A DNA stretch of 33,681 nucleotides from Lachnospiraceae bacterium. GTDB taxonomy: Bacteria > Bacillota > Clostridia > Lachnospirales > Lachnospiraceae. Below are positions 1 through 8,829 of the stretch, piece by piece (position 1 is the first letter of the stretch; each line of letters begins with the position of its first letter). The notes under the pieces were generated by a model, which worked only from the letters and a program-made list of their open reading frames with translations, did no database searches and was not told the origin of the DNA. The stretch covers positions 1 to 33,681 of the forward strand of contig JAQXIY010000078.1 in the NCBI GenBank assembly GCA_029008035.1. The letters are read 5' to 3'. The translations under genes were made by a program, and so were the position numbers.

Positions 1-2
1 CC

Positions 3-374
3 GAGCAAGACGAGCAGGTTGAGGCAACCGCCCAGAATGTTTCCATGCTAATTATTGACAAGAAGCGTATGAAGATGAAGGATTCCGGCCTTCCGGAAGC
101 TGTGATTGCACAGACACCTTTCTACGCTCGCATGTCTAAGGTGCCTATCGTTAAGGCTAAGGTTGGTCCTAAGGTTATGTCGCTTATTTGTGACGCAACC
201 ATCTTTGATGAAATTCCTGTAAAGAAGGAAGTCAAGGCCAGAGTTAGCGGATTATATATCACCAGTGTTCGCGGATTGCACGGCAAGACTGAAGACCCTA
301 ACGCCGGCAAGAAGAAAAAAGGCTTGCGCGCCTGGGCTTTGAGAAAGCAGAAGGAATTAAACGCAAGCAAGTAA
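3..374 (+). CDS. C-terminal part of an uncharacterised protein, truncated by the window edge
   Basis: The frame stays open upstream of the listed ORF (EQDEQVEATAQNVS-MLIIDKKR...) to the window start, stops at 374, and is followed by a terminator hairpin. No family recognised. Confidence 0.7.
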   Translation, partial: EQDEQVEATAQNVSMLIIDKKRMKMKDSGLPEAVIAQTPFYARMSKVPIVKAKVGPKVMSLICDATIFDEIPVKKEVKARVSGLYITSVRGLHGKTEDPNAGKKKKGLRAWALRKQKELNASK

Positions 375-400
375 TGCTATTTTTTGTTTGTATACCAGAA

Positions 401-433
401 ACGGACAACCTTTTGAGGTTGTCCGTTTTTTTG
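401..433 (+). terminator. Rho-independent terminator of the first ORF
   Basis: acggacaacc-ttttga-ggttgtccgt stem-loop followed by a T run. Confidence 0.85.
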
Positions 434-438
434 CAGAT

Positions 439-861
439 CTACTTCACCTTCACACAAATCTCCAACTGGTTCTCAGCAATTTTATCCTCCCCACTATACA
501 GGTAATATTTCAATACCACCTGCATATGCTTTGTGTCTTGGCCAATCACATCCAATCTATAACTGTTTGTATGTACACCAAACTCCAACTCTCCCACTGG
601 AAGCATCAGCTTGGTCCGTGTTCTCTTTCCGGGAATAAAATCCATGGTCCGCTGCATGGCACCGCTCATCTCCATAAGGCAACCATCCGGTCTCAATTCC
701 AACTTCACCAAGGACTTCTGCCCCTGATTTTCTTCCACATATTGAAGGATTGCCACATCATTCTTAATATCGCAACGGCCTGCATATGTCTGCACACTCA
801 CATCCCGCTGGTCATCCACCACCTGGGTGGTTGTCATTTCTATGGTAACTGCATTACTCAT
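439..861 (-). CDS. DUF1934 / YwiB-like beta-barrel protein
   Basis: 140 aa ORF; 'MSNAVTIEMTTTQ...ILQYVEE...VKLELRPDGCLMEMSGAMQRTMDFIPGKRTRTKLMLPVGELEFGVHTNSYRLD' resembles the DUF1934 family. Confidence 0.75.
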   Translation of the reverse strand: MSNAVTIEMTTTQVVDDQRDVSVQTYAGRCDIKNDVAILQYVEENQGQKSLVKLELRPDGCLMEMSGAMQRTMDFIPGKRTRTKLMLPVGELEFGVHTNSYRLDVIGQDTKHMQVVLKYYLYSGEDKIAENQLEICVKVK

Positions 862-890
862 TGCAAAGCCTCTCTTTCGTGATTGTTCTC

Positions 891-1508
891 TTAGTATAAC
901 TTATCTTCCAGCTTTGTGAAATATTTAAAATGGATTTCCTTATCCGGGCTCTCAATCAATTTCTTATACTCATACACGGTAAAGACCTGATACATCTGCT
1001 TCTTTTCTTTACCTTCCACCACCTCATAGGTATTCCCGGCAAAGCACATATTGGGATACATGACGCACCACCAATTCTTACCCTTGGCCCGGCCTATCCG
1101 AACCTGCAAGGAAGTATACACTCCTGCCGGCATATGATATGGGCCGTAAGCTTTCACCGGAAAATCCACCTGCTCAATCTTTGCACTCACGTCATAATCT
1201 TTCCCCTGCTTTACAATTTCCTCCTTTGCCACTTCCTCAATCTGCGGCAAATGTGCAGAAATCACCTCCAAAGTCTCATCCTTACTCTCCACTCCCTGAA
1301 GAAGGTCGCCCACATAAGTGCCCACCTGATTGCGCACTTGCAGCTTCAACTCCTGATCCGCCTCACTGTCACTGTTGGCCAACACGTGGAACCGCACCAC
1401 CTCACCGGCATAACTTTCCTGTAAGTGATTTCCCTGTCCCCACAGCACAGCAAATGCAGTCACACTCAAGGCTCCTATCACCATCCACAATCTTCTATTA
1501 TGTATCAT
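891..1508 (-). CDS. spoIIR: Stage II sporulation protein R
   Basis: N-terminal TM segment then 'VVRFHVLANSDSEADQELKLQVRNQV', typical of SpoIIR; GGAGG ribosome-binding site upstream. Confidence 0.9.
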   Translation of the reverse strand: MIHNRRLWMVIGALSVTAFAVLWGQGNHLQESYAGEVVRFHVLANSDSEADQELKLQVRNQVGTYVGDLLQGVESKDETLEVISAHLPQIEEVAKEEIVKQGKDYDVSAKIEQVDFPVKAYGPYHMPAGVYTSLQVRIGRAKGKNWWCVMYPNMCFAGNTYEVVEGKEKKQMYQVFTVYEYKKLIESPDKEIHFKYFTKLEDKLY

Positions 1509-1545
1509 CTCTCATCCTCCAATTACTTTTCACTTCGTTTCGGCA

Positions 1546-1634
1546 AGCCGCCCCTCACCGCTCCCGCCCACCCGTAGCTTCCCACGCCCTTTAAGGCTGT
1601 GGGAAGCCGCTATAAAATGCGGTGAGGGGCGGCT
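1546..1634. repeat. Nested inverted-repeat element (two concentric stems)
   Basis: Outer 16-bp perfect arms agccgcccctcaccgc (1546-1561) / gcggtgaggggcggct (1619-1634). Inner stem gcttcccac-gcc (1577-1588) / ggc-t-gtgggaagc (1595-1607). Confidence 0.9.
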
Positions 1635-1671
1635 GCCTTTCTTACTATCAGTATGGTAGGGACGGAAAAAC

Positions 1672-3747
1672 TTATTCAACGAAGTGGAAATTTGTGGTGA
1701 TGTCCAGTTGTAGATCGTCACAGTACGCCGGATAGTCGTCTTGGTACTTTTCCCACAGATCTCTGTCGTGGCATTGGAGGTGGTAGTAGCTATTGGTCAG
1801 GTCCACATCTGCATTGGACCAAAGATTTTGAATGCCGCCTACGAAGAAACTTTTTGCCCGGAGTTTGCAGAGGGTTTCATCGGTGACGGTACTCTCTGAT
1901 GTTACAATATCTCCGGAGATATTGATGTGGCACAAAAGATAGGCGTTGGAGCGACTGTATTCATAGGAGACTTTTACGTTTTCCATATGAATACGCCCTT
2001 CGTCTACCACAATGTCTAAAGCGTTGGCTTCCCCGTCACAAAGGTTAGCAATGAGACCATCCTCCTCTGAGATTTCACAGATGCGATAGTCCTCCCCCAG
2101 TCTGCCTGTCTGCAACAGGTAGTATCCCTTCACCACCGGCATATCATCCTGAATGCCAAGCTTAGGCAAAATGGTGTTGCCGTTTCTGTTGTACCAGTCA
2201 CAGATAAGATTTTTAAAGGCAGTGCCACCGGAATTTTTATAGTTGGGATTCCCCTCCATGAGTTCCTCCAGATAGCTTCCCAGGTCATCATCCATGCTCT
2301 CCTGTAATTTTTCGATTTTGCTGTTGTCCTCCGCCACAAACACCAACATATTCCCCGGAAGTTCAATACCTCCGTTCCCCTTCTCCACCAGTTCCTGCAT
2401 CAATTTCGGCTGTTCCAGCAAACTTTCCTCAAGGAGAAGAACTTTTAGATGATTTAAATCCAGAACTTTGCCACTTTTCATATCCATCTCATAGAGGGCT
2501 GCTGACACAGAGGACGCCTCCACCGACAATTGATTATTCCCCTGTCTCGACTTCTCCTTATCAGACACCCGGGATAAATCCATATATTGATAACGCAGTT
2601 CACACCCCTCCTTCCCTTTCGAAAGGGAGATTACCATTGGAAAACTACGATTTTCCAGCTCTTTTACAGAGCATCCCGTTGTAGCAAGAAACAAGCCACA
2701 CAACAGCACCAAAGCCACGGGCTTTCTCGCTTTTTTCCCAATGGCCAAAAGAAAAGGCAAACATAGTGCCACCGGGGAAATCCAGAGAAGCAATCGCCCC
2801 ACACCTCCCGACAATGTGCTGTAGTTGTATTCCCATTGTGCCGTAAAAAACAGCACTGCCACCGCCACCGGTGTCATCCACTTGCTATCCTTAATCTCCT
2901 TCAAGCACAGGGTGCCATAGGAAAACCCGCTCCCTACAAATGCCATCAGAGCCACAAAACAGACACCGGCAATCAAAGCCTCCTGCCGCCGAAGAAATCC
3001 TCCCGGCACCACAATGTTACTGGTGTAAATCATAATAGGAGTTCTGGCGTGGGATAGGGCATCTGTTCCAAAAGAGCCCAGTAGCAGTTCATAGATGGCT
3101 CCCAAAAATAACAGTCCCAGAAAAATTGCTCCGGTGGCTCCCCGACGAAGTTGCCCCGGGGTGACACCATCCTCCATATAAACCGGAAGAAAAAAAGCGA
3201 TTTGTGCCACAGAACACAGTAAGAATCCCATATAGCATCCCTTGCCGAAGCCCCATCCATCCGCCTCAATGGGCCATAAATTCTGTGGTTCCGTGCCCGG
3301 AAGCCCCAGCACAAACAAAAATACCAACAGTCCCACCAATGGCCAAAACAGTACCTCATAGACTCTTGCCCTGCCCTCAAGTCCTCCATTTTTCCCGTAC
3401 AATACCAGGAGCAACAACAAAACAAGTAAAAGCCAGAAGGGTTTATCCGGCAGAAGAAATCTTTTAATTAAATCTCCCAGCAAAAACAGCCCAAATCCAC
3501 TGGCCAAAAGGAGATAGAATCCGTAGATTCCAAACAGCCACCGACTCCCCTTCTTTCCACTTTTCATCACCGGCACCAAAAGCCATAGATATCCTGCGAA
3601 CAGAATCCCTCCCACCAAAAGAGCCGCGATGCCTGCAGTGCCCGCCGTCCCCGCCAAAAAATCCGGTGCAGCAACCAGTCCCAGGCCAAGAATATCAAAA
3701 AACAGCAAACGCTTCATTTGGCGCAAGGAAATTTTCCCATTATTCAT
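1672..3747 (-). CDS. Fused spore germination protein: GerAB-type permease plus GerAC-type lipoprotein domain
   Basis: One continuous ORF. The N-terminal half is a polytopic permease (MNNGKISLRQ... many TMs). The C-terminal half starts with the lipoprotein-signal-like KKARKPVALVLLCGLFLATTGC followed by Ger(x)C-like sequence. ATGAATAA overlap with the upstream gerA-type stop. Confidence 0.85.
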   Translation of the reverse strand: MNNGKISLRQMKRLLFFDILGLGLVAAPDFLAGTAGTAGIAALLVGGILFAGYLWLLVPVMKSGKKGSRWLFGIYGFYLLLASGFGLFLLGDLIKRFLLPDKPFWLLLVLLLLLVLYGKNGGLEGRARVYEVLFWPLVGLLVFLFVLGLPGTEPQNLWPIEADGWGFGKGCYMGFLLCSVAQIAFFLPVYMEDGVTPGQLRRGATGAIFLGLLFLGAIYELLLGSFGTDALSHARTPIMIYTSNIVVPGGFLRRQEALIAGVCFVALMAFVGSGFSYGTLCLKEIKDSKWMTPVAVAVLFFTAQWEYNYSTLSGGVGRLLLWISPVALCLPFLLAIGKKARKPVALVLLCGLFLATTGCSVKELENRSFPMVISLSKGKEGCELRYQYMDLSRVSDKEKSRQGNNQLSVEASSVSAALYEMDMKSGKVLDLNHLKVLLLEESLLEQPKLMQELVEKGNGGIELPGNMLVFVAEDNSKIEKLQESMDDDLGSYLEELMEGNPNYKNSGGTAFKNLICDWYNRNGNTILPKLGIQDDMPVVKGYYLLQTGRLGEDYRICEISEEDGLIANLCDGEANALDIVVDEGRIHMENVKVSYEYSRSNAYLLCHINISGDIVTSESTVTDETLCKLRAKSFFVGGIQNLWSNADVDLTNSYYHLQCHDRDLWEKYQDDYPAYCDDLQLDITTNFHFVE

Positions 3748-5239
3748 CCCACGCTTTTTCCTTTCCTCGAAATTTTCGCTTCTGGGTATCTTTTGCATGG
3801 ATGGAACGATAAATCAGGCTGCGCAGGGGAAAGCGCACCACAGAATCCTTTCGACGCTCCTGCCTATCTCCCTTGATACCTACAAAGGGAATCAGATAGG
3901 GATGCCCATAACTTTTCAGCAGGGCCAGATGGGTCAGGATAGCAAGCATTGCCCAAAGAAAGCCGAAAAATCCAAGCCAGGCACTGAGGGCGATGATAAA
4001 AAACTTTAAGAGTCGAAAAGCACCTGCAAACTCCTCATTGGGAATGCAGAAGGAACACAGCGCCGTAAAGGCCACCACAATCACCACGATGGGACTGACA
4101 ATATTGGCCTCCACCGCCGCCTGTCCGATAATCAAGCCCCCCACAATACCAATGGTATTTCCCATAGCTCCGGGCAGCCGCACCCCCGCTTCCCGCAACA
4201 ATTCAAAGGACAATTCCATAAGAATCACCTCCACCACAGCCGGAAAAGGAACGCCCTGTCTGGCAGCCGCAAAAGATAGTAGCAGCGTGGTGGGCAAAAT
4301 CCCTGTCTGAAAATTTGTCACTGCAAGATACAGTCCCGGCAGGCTCATGGCAAAAAAAGATGCCACATAGCGAATCAGCCGGGCAAAGGAAGCAATCCAG
4401 GGCCGCTGATAGTAATCGTCTGTAGTCTGAATAAATGAGTTATAATCTGTGGGCATAATGAGAGCTGCGGGGGAATTATTGCAAAGCACCACCACCTTAC
4501 CGTCCAGCACCTCCATCACTGCCCTATCCGGACGCAAGGTGGATTGTATCTGGGGAAAGGGGGAAAGCCAGGTGTCCTCTGTCAACTGCTCCGTCATTCC
4601 CCCGTCCAAAATCCCGTCAATTTCAAAACTATCCAGCCGCTCCTTCACCCGGGCAATCAGCTCCGGTTTTACAATTCCATCCATATATGCAATGTTAACA
4701 AGGGTCCGGGTCCGCCGTCCCAGAATCATCTCTTCCACCTTAAAGTCCAGAGAGCGCAAACGCTTTCGCATCAGGGCTGTGTTCATTTTGACATTTTCAT
4801 TAAATCCCTCATTGGAGCCCTTCAGCACCTTTTCCGTGTCCGTATCCTTGATGGTCTCCCCGGGATATCCCTTGTCGGGAATTTTCATTGCCATAGGGAA
4901 GCCGTCCACCAACAAAATGGCATCCCCCGTCAGCAAGCCATCCCCCGCCTCCTCCGCTGTCTCGTAGAGCATCACGTCCGAAAGACCCATACCATTCTCC
5001 CAAAGGATTTCCGGAATCTGCTCCTCCGGCATTTCTGAAAGTCTTGCCAGAAAATTCCCGAGAGCCGTGGTGCGAAGCATAACAGAAGACAAAGTCACCT
5101 CAACGTATATGAGAAAGCAGGAGATTCCCTTGTTTTTCCCAATCTTCATCTCCTTTTTCTTAATATCTGCACAGTTTGTAAAAAGGGCCACCATGGCCGC
5201 CTCGTCCTCCCTTAAATTCCCGGAAAATTCATATCCCAT
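3740..5239 (-). CDS. Spore germination protein, GerA/GerKA family
   Basis: 'TALGNFLARL', 'EEMILGRRTRTLVNIAYMDGIVKPELIARVKERL', 'LPGLYLAVTNFQTGILPTTLLLSFAAARQGVPFPAVVEVILMELSFELLREAGVRLPGAMGNTIGIVGGLIIGQAAVEANIVSP' are hallmark GerA sequences. Start chosen at MGYEFSGN behind AGGAG. Confidence 0.95.
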   Translation of the reverse strand: MGYEFSGNLREDEAAMVALFTNCADIKKKEMKIGKNKGISCFLIYVEVTLSSVMLRTTALGNFLARLSEMPEEQIPEILWENGMGLSDVMLYETAEEAGDGLLTGDAILLVDGFPMAMKIPDKGYPGETIKDTDTEKVLKGSNEGFNENVKMNTALMRKRLRSLDFKVEEMILGRRTRTLVNIAYMDGIVKPELIARVKERLDSFEIDGILDGGMTEQLTEDTWLSPFPQIQSTLRPDRAVMEVLDGKVVVLCNNSPAALIMPTDYNSFIQTTDDYYQRPWIASFARLIRYVASFFAMSLPGLYLAVTNFQTGILPTTLLLSFAAARQGVPFPAVVEVILMELSFELLREAGVRLPGAMGNTIGIVGGLIIGQAAVEANIVSPIVVIVVAFTALCSFCIPNEEFAGAFRLLKFFIIALSAWLGFFGFLWAMLAILTHLALLKSYGHPYLIPFVGIKGDRQERRKDSVVRFPLRSLIYRSIHAKDTQKRKFRGKEKAWDE

Positions 5240-5277
5240 AACAGCTCCTTTCCGCCACCATCTTCCCAATATAATAA

Positions 5278-5306
5278 AAGAGACAGGCGTATCACCTGTC
5301 TCTTAG
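5278..5306 (-). terminator. Terminator downstream of the GntR-family gene
   Basis: AAGAGACAGG-TGATACG-CCTGTCTCTT then TTATT on the minus strand. Confidence 0.75.
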
Positions 5307-5327
5307 TATGCTTCTATTTGATTTGGA

Positions 5328-6002
5328 TTATTCTTGCCCCTGAATCACCCGCCGAACTGCCTCAATCTGATTTTCCAGATGGGTGTGCATTATCTTTTTC
5401 ACATATTCCGCATCCTTGCGTTCAAAGCCCTCAATGATGGCGGCATGCTCCTGCACCAGCTGACTGTAAATACTATTACCCTTGATATATTCATAGCGAT
5501 ATCGATACATCTGCTCCCGAAGATTGTTCACAATAGTTTCCAGCTTCGGATTATCTGCCATCTTGTAAATCACATTGTGAAATGCCTCGTCCGCCTCGCA
5601 GATTTTGCGCACGTTCCGCCCCTTGGTAGCCAGTTCAAAATCCTTCATGGCGCTCTTTAACTCTTTCAACTGCTCTTCTGTCATGCGTTCACAAGCCATA
5701 CTTACCGCTAACTCGTCCAGAGAATCACGTATTTCCAACACATCCTGCAGATCCTTCTCTGTCATCTTGGCCACCTGAGCACCTTTTCTCGGGATGGTTA
5801 CAGCCAGCCCCTCCTGCTCCAACATACGAATGGCCTCTCGCACCGGGGTACGACTCACCCCCAACTTGTTAGCCAGATGCATTTCCATGAGACGTTCTCC
5901 CGGCTTCATATCGCCTCTTAAAATGGCATTGCGCAAGGTATTGAACACCACATCTCGAAGTGGTAGGTAAGAATTCATATCCAGTTGCAAATCTTCACTC
6001 AT
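5328..6002 (-). CDS. GntR family transcriptional regulator, FadR/FCD type
   Basis: N-terminal wHTH 'LRDVVFNTLRNAILRGDMKPGERLMEMHLANKLGVSRTPVREAIRMLEQEGL' plus FCD domain 'EADEAFHNVIYKMADNPKL'. Start set at MSEDLQLD (6002). Confidence 0.92.
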   Translation of the reverse strand: MSEDLQLDMNSYLPLRDVVFNTLRNAILRGDMKPGERLMEMHLANKLGVSRTPVREAIRMLEQEGLAVTIPRKGAQVAKMTEKDLQDVLEIRDSLDELAVSMACERMTEEQLKELKSAMKDFELATKGRNVRKICEADEAFHNVIYKMADNPKLETIVNNLREQMYRYRYEYIKGNSIYSQLVQEHAAIIEGFERKDAEYVKKIMHTHLENQIEAVRRVIQGQE

Positions 6003-6030
6003 TGTTTCTCTCCTGTCTGTTTCAAATTCA

Positions 6031-6897
6031 TCAGCGACCCACAATGGTGGTGGCCTCCACTCGTTCCGCAAGACCCGACGCCTCCAGAACCGCTTTTGCC
6101 TCCCGCAGGGAAGCATCATTTTCAAAAAATCCAAAGACGGTGGGCCCGCTACCGCTCATCATGGAAATTACCGCACCGTGCTCTGTCATCTCTTGCTTTA
6201 TCTGTTCAATCACCGGATATTTCTCCACGGTGACACTCTCTAATATGTTACCCATATGACTTGCCAATTCATGCAAATCCTGCTGCCGAATGCCCTCAAT
6301 CATAGCGTCAATATCAGGATGAGGTGGATGAACCAGTGCATCCAATTGCTCATAGACATATTTGGTGGAAACACCGATTGGTGGCTTTGCAATGAGAACC
6401 GGATAGTCCATCATCTTGGGTAATGGTGTCAGTTTCTCTCCTATACCTTCCGCCAGCGCAGTGCCGCCCATAAGACAATATGGCACATCTGCGCCAATAT
6501 GAACAGCTCGCTCCATCAACTGCTCTGTGGAAAGTCCTAACTGGAAAATCCCATTCACGCCCTGTAGCACCGCTGCGGCGTCCGTACTTCCCCCGGCCAT
6601 ACCTGCCGCCACGGGAATATTCTTTTCCAGATGAATGCCTATTCCCTCTGTAATGTGAAACTCATCTGCCAACAATTTGGCAGCCTTCACACAGAGGTTG
6701 TCCTCATCTACCGGCAAAGACGCGTCATTGGTGGTCATATGGATACCGTTCTCCCCATGCTTTGACACGGTAACCACATCGTGAAGACCTATGGTCTGCA
6801 TAATCATGCGAACCAGATGATATCCGTCATCCCGTCGCCCTGTCACATCCAAACCGATATTGATTTTGGCCAATGCCATCAACGTAATCTCGTTCAT
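6031..6897 (-). CDS. ispE: 4-diphosphocytidyl-2-C-methyl-D-erythritol kinase
   Basis: 'ALAKINIGLDVTGRRDDGYHLVRMIMQTI', 'KNIPVAAGMAGGSTDAAAVL', 'SGSGPTVFGFF' GHMP-kinase motifs of IspE. Confidence 0.95.
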   Translation of the reverse strand: MNEITLMALAKINIGLDVTGRRDDGYHLVRMIMQTIGLHDVVTVSKHGENGIHMTTNDASLPVDEDNLCVKAAKLLADEFHITEGIGIHLEKNIPVAAGMAGGSTDAAAVLQGVNGIFQLGLSTEQLMERAVHIGADVPYCLMGGTALAEGIGEKLTPLPKMMDYPVLIAKPPIGVSTKYVYEQLDALVHPPHPDIDAMIEGIRQQDLHELASHMGNILESVTVEKYPVIEQIKQEMTEHGAVISMMSGSGPTVFGFFENDASLREAKAVLEASGLAERVEATTIVGR

Positions 6898-6944
6898 AAG
6901 CGCCCCGCCCATCTTAACTATTGTATTTATTTAAGTACAATCTT

Positions 6945-6973
6945 ATTCTATCATTCCCAAAAACAATCTTCAA
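6945..6973 (-). promoter_or_regulatory. Candidate sigma-A promoter for ispE-gntR
   Basis: Minus strand TTGAAG-17 nt-TAGAAT. Confidence 0.5.
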
Positions 6974-7003
6974 GGGTATTTTGTATTCAAAAAACAACAA
7001 AAT

Positions 7004-7035
7004 ACAAAAAGAGTCGAGGAATGCTCCCCGACTCT
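7004..7035 (-). terminator. Terminator of the small alarmone synthetase gene
   Basis: GAGTCGGGGAGCATTCCTCGACTC then TTTTTG on the minus strand. Confidence 0.85.
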
Positions 7036-7041
7036 CGCTCA

Positions 7042-7686
7042 TCAATTCTCCTGTTCTCTCTTTGCCTCCAAAATAGCTTCATTCAAAGATAGCATCTTTT
7101 CGTCCAACTCAGACACAATCTTAGAGCACTCCTGCAAATCATGGCTGATATATTCAGGAGCATTTCCCTCGAATTTATAATAAATCTTGTGTTCCAGGCT
7201 GGCCCAGAAATCCATGGCGATGGTTCGAATCTGAATCTCCACCTTGGTCTCAGCCACTCGATCCGAAAGAAAAATCGGAATGGACACAATCATGTGATAA
7301 CTCTTGTATCCGCTGGCCTTGGGATTCTTTATGTAATCCTTCACGGAAATTACCGTAATATCATTCTGACGGCCGATCATATCTGCTAAGCGGTAAATAT
7401 CTGAGGTAAAAGAGCACACAATCCGAATGCCTGCAATATCATTGCAGTACTCCATCATATTGGGAATGGATGTTTCGTACCCATATCTCTTTAATTTCTT
7501 TACAATACTCTCCGGAGACTTCAGTCTCTTTTTCACATACTCGATGGGGTTGTACTGGTGTACATGCTGAAATTCATCATTTAAAATCTCAAGCTTTGTT
7601 CCCATCTCCTTCAATGCCGAGTTGTACATCAGCATGGCTGTGTTCCATGACTCTACAGACTCGTCCAACATGATTTGATTCTCCAT
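7042..7686 (-). CDS. Small alarmone synthetase / GTP pyrophosphokinase (RelQ-like)
   Basis: 'YNPIEYVKKRLKSPESIVKKLKRYGYE', 'DIAGIRIVCSF', 'NPKASGYKSYHMIVSIPI', 'VEIQIRTIAMDFWASLEHKIYYK' synthetase motifs; no HD or TGS domains. Confidence 0.93.
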   Translation of the reverse strand: MENQIMLDESVESWNTAMLMYNSALKEMGTKLEILNDEFQHVHQYNPIEYVKKRLKSPESIVKKLKRYGYETSIPNMMEYCNDIAGIRIVCSFTSDIYRLADMIGRQNDITVISVKDYIKNPKASGYKSYHMIVSIPIFLSDRVAETKVEIQIRTIAMDFWASLEHKIYYKFEGNAPEYISHDLQECSKIVSELDEKMLSLNEAILEAKREQEN

Positions 7687-7714
7687 CTGTTAATCCCCCT
7701 GTTATCTAATCCTT

Positions 7715-7978
7715 CTAGTCTTCTTCCAATACTTCTATTTCTAAATAGTCAAACGGTACTTCTTCCATAAAACAATCTCTTGTGAATCTGGCTTTGGCGT
7801 GCTGTTTAAAATCCCGAATGGTCACATCCAACCACAAGGGTCTTGCCAAATCCATATCGTAGCAGGCCTGCTCCAAAGCCCCAAATACCTTATGGGTTCT
7901 GGTCTCATCCGAGTTATCCTCCACCACAAAATCCCGCAGCATCTTGCTATCCTTCCATTGTTTGAACCAAATGCGCAA
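7715..7978 (-). CDS. Conserved hypothetical protein, 87 aa
   Basis: ORF starts 3 nt after the end of the trmH-like gene, same strand; no family recognised. Confidence 0.65.
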   Translation of the reverse strand: MRIWFKQWKDSKMLRDFVVEDNSDETRTHKVFGALEQACYDMDLARPLWLDVTIRDFKQHAKARFTRDCFMEEVPFDYLEIEVLEED

Positions 7979-7980
7979 TC

Positions 7981-8751
7981 CTAATATCCTCCAAATTCTT
8001 TCCTTCTCTGCCGATTTGCCTCATACATAAGAATTCCTGCTGCCATAGCCGCATTGAGAGATTCCAGTCTTCCCTCCATGGGAATGCGAAGCAATTCATC
8101 TGCCATGGCTGATGTAGCCTCTGTGAGTCCATTTCCCTCATTTCCCACAAAAAATCCACAACTCCCGGTGTAGTCAAAGGTATCATACATCTTAGTCCCC
8201 CCCAAGTGTGCCGCATAAAGTGTCACCCCTGCGTGGGAAATCTCTGAGATAGTTTTCTTCCAATCCTCAGCAATGATAAAAGGCACCCGGTAAATACTTC
8301 CCATAGTAGAACGTACTGTCTTGGGATGGAACAAGTCCACTGTGGTCTTGTGCATCACAATGCCCGTCACCCCTGCACCTTCCCCGGTGCGAAACATAGT
8401 GCCAAGATTTCCGGGATCCTGCACTCCCTCCACCAAGAGAAGATGAGCCGGTGATTGCAACAGTTGTGTCAAATGATAGTGGGGCTTTTGCACCACAGCC
8501 AGCACTCCTTGGGGTGTAGTGGTATCTGACATAACCTTCATCACAGCATCGGATACCATCTCCCCCTTGGGACCCTGCCACTTATCACCTAAAGACTCCG
8601 AAACATAAAGCTCCTGCAGCAACTCCGGCGGGGTCTCTGACACCATCTTAGGCCCTTCCACCACAAAAACATTTTCCTGATTCCGAAGCTTTGCCTTTTT
8701 TTGTAATTGCACAATGTGCTTTACCTGTTTATTGCTTGTGCTTGTTATCAT
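7981..8751 (-). CDS. TrmH/SpoU family RNA 2'-O-methyltransferase
   Basis: 'LLLVEGVQDPGNLGTMFRTGEGAGVTGIVMHKTTVDLFHPKTVRSTMGSIYRVPF', 'FVGNEGNGL', 'IPMEGRLESLNAAMAAGILMYEANRQR' SPOUT motifs 1-3. Confidence 0.95.
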   Translation of the reverse strand: MITSTSNKQVKHIVQLQKKAKLRNQENVFVVEGPKMVSETPPELLQELYVSESLGDKWQGPKGEMVSDAVMKVMSDTTTPQGVLAVVQKPHYHLTQLLQSPAHLLLVEGVQDPGNLGTMFRTGEGAGVTGIVMHKTTVDLFHPKTVRSTMGSIYRVPFIIAEDWKKTISEISHAGVTLYAAHLGGTKMYDTFDYTGSCGFFVGNEGNGLTEATSAMADELLRIPMEGRLESLNAAMAAGILMYEANRQRRKEFGGY

Positions 8752-8783
8752 ACTCTTCCCTATCTCTGTCTGACGCGCATAAA

Positions 8784-8809
8784 AATGGCGCTCTTATCAG
8801 GGCGCCATT
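8784..8809 (-). terminator. Terminator of pfkA
   Basis: AATGGCGC-CCTGATAAGA-GCGCCATT followed by TTT on the minus strand. Confidence 0.8.
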
Positions 8810-8829
8810 GTCACATTCATCTCTTCCGT

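Noticed and set aside
388-882. 164-aa plus-strand ORF opposite DUF1934
   Set aside because: Starts in the terminator hairpin and is antisense to a recognised family; shadow ORF.
1530-1721. 63-aa minus-strand ORF across the nested hairpin
   Set aside because: Sequence is dominated by the palindrome and overlaps the ger fusion's 3' end; not a credible protein.
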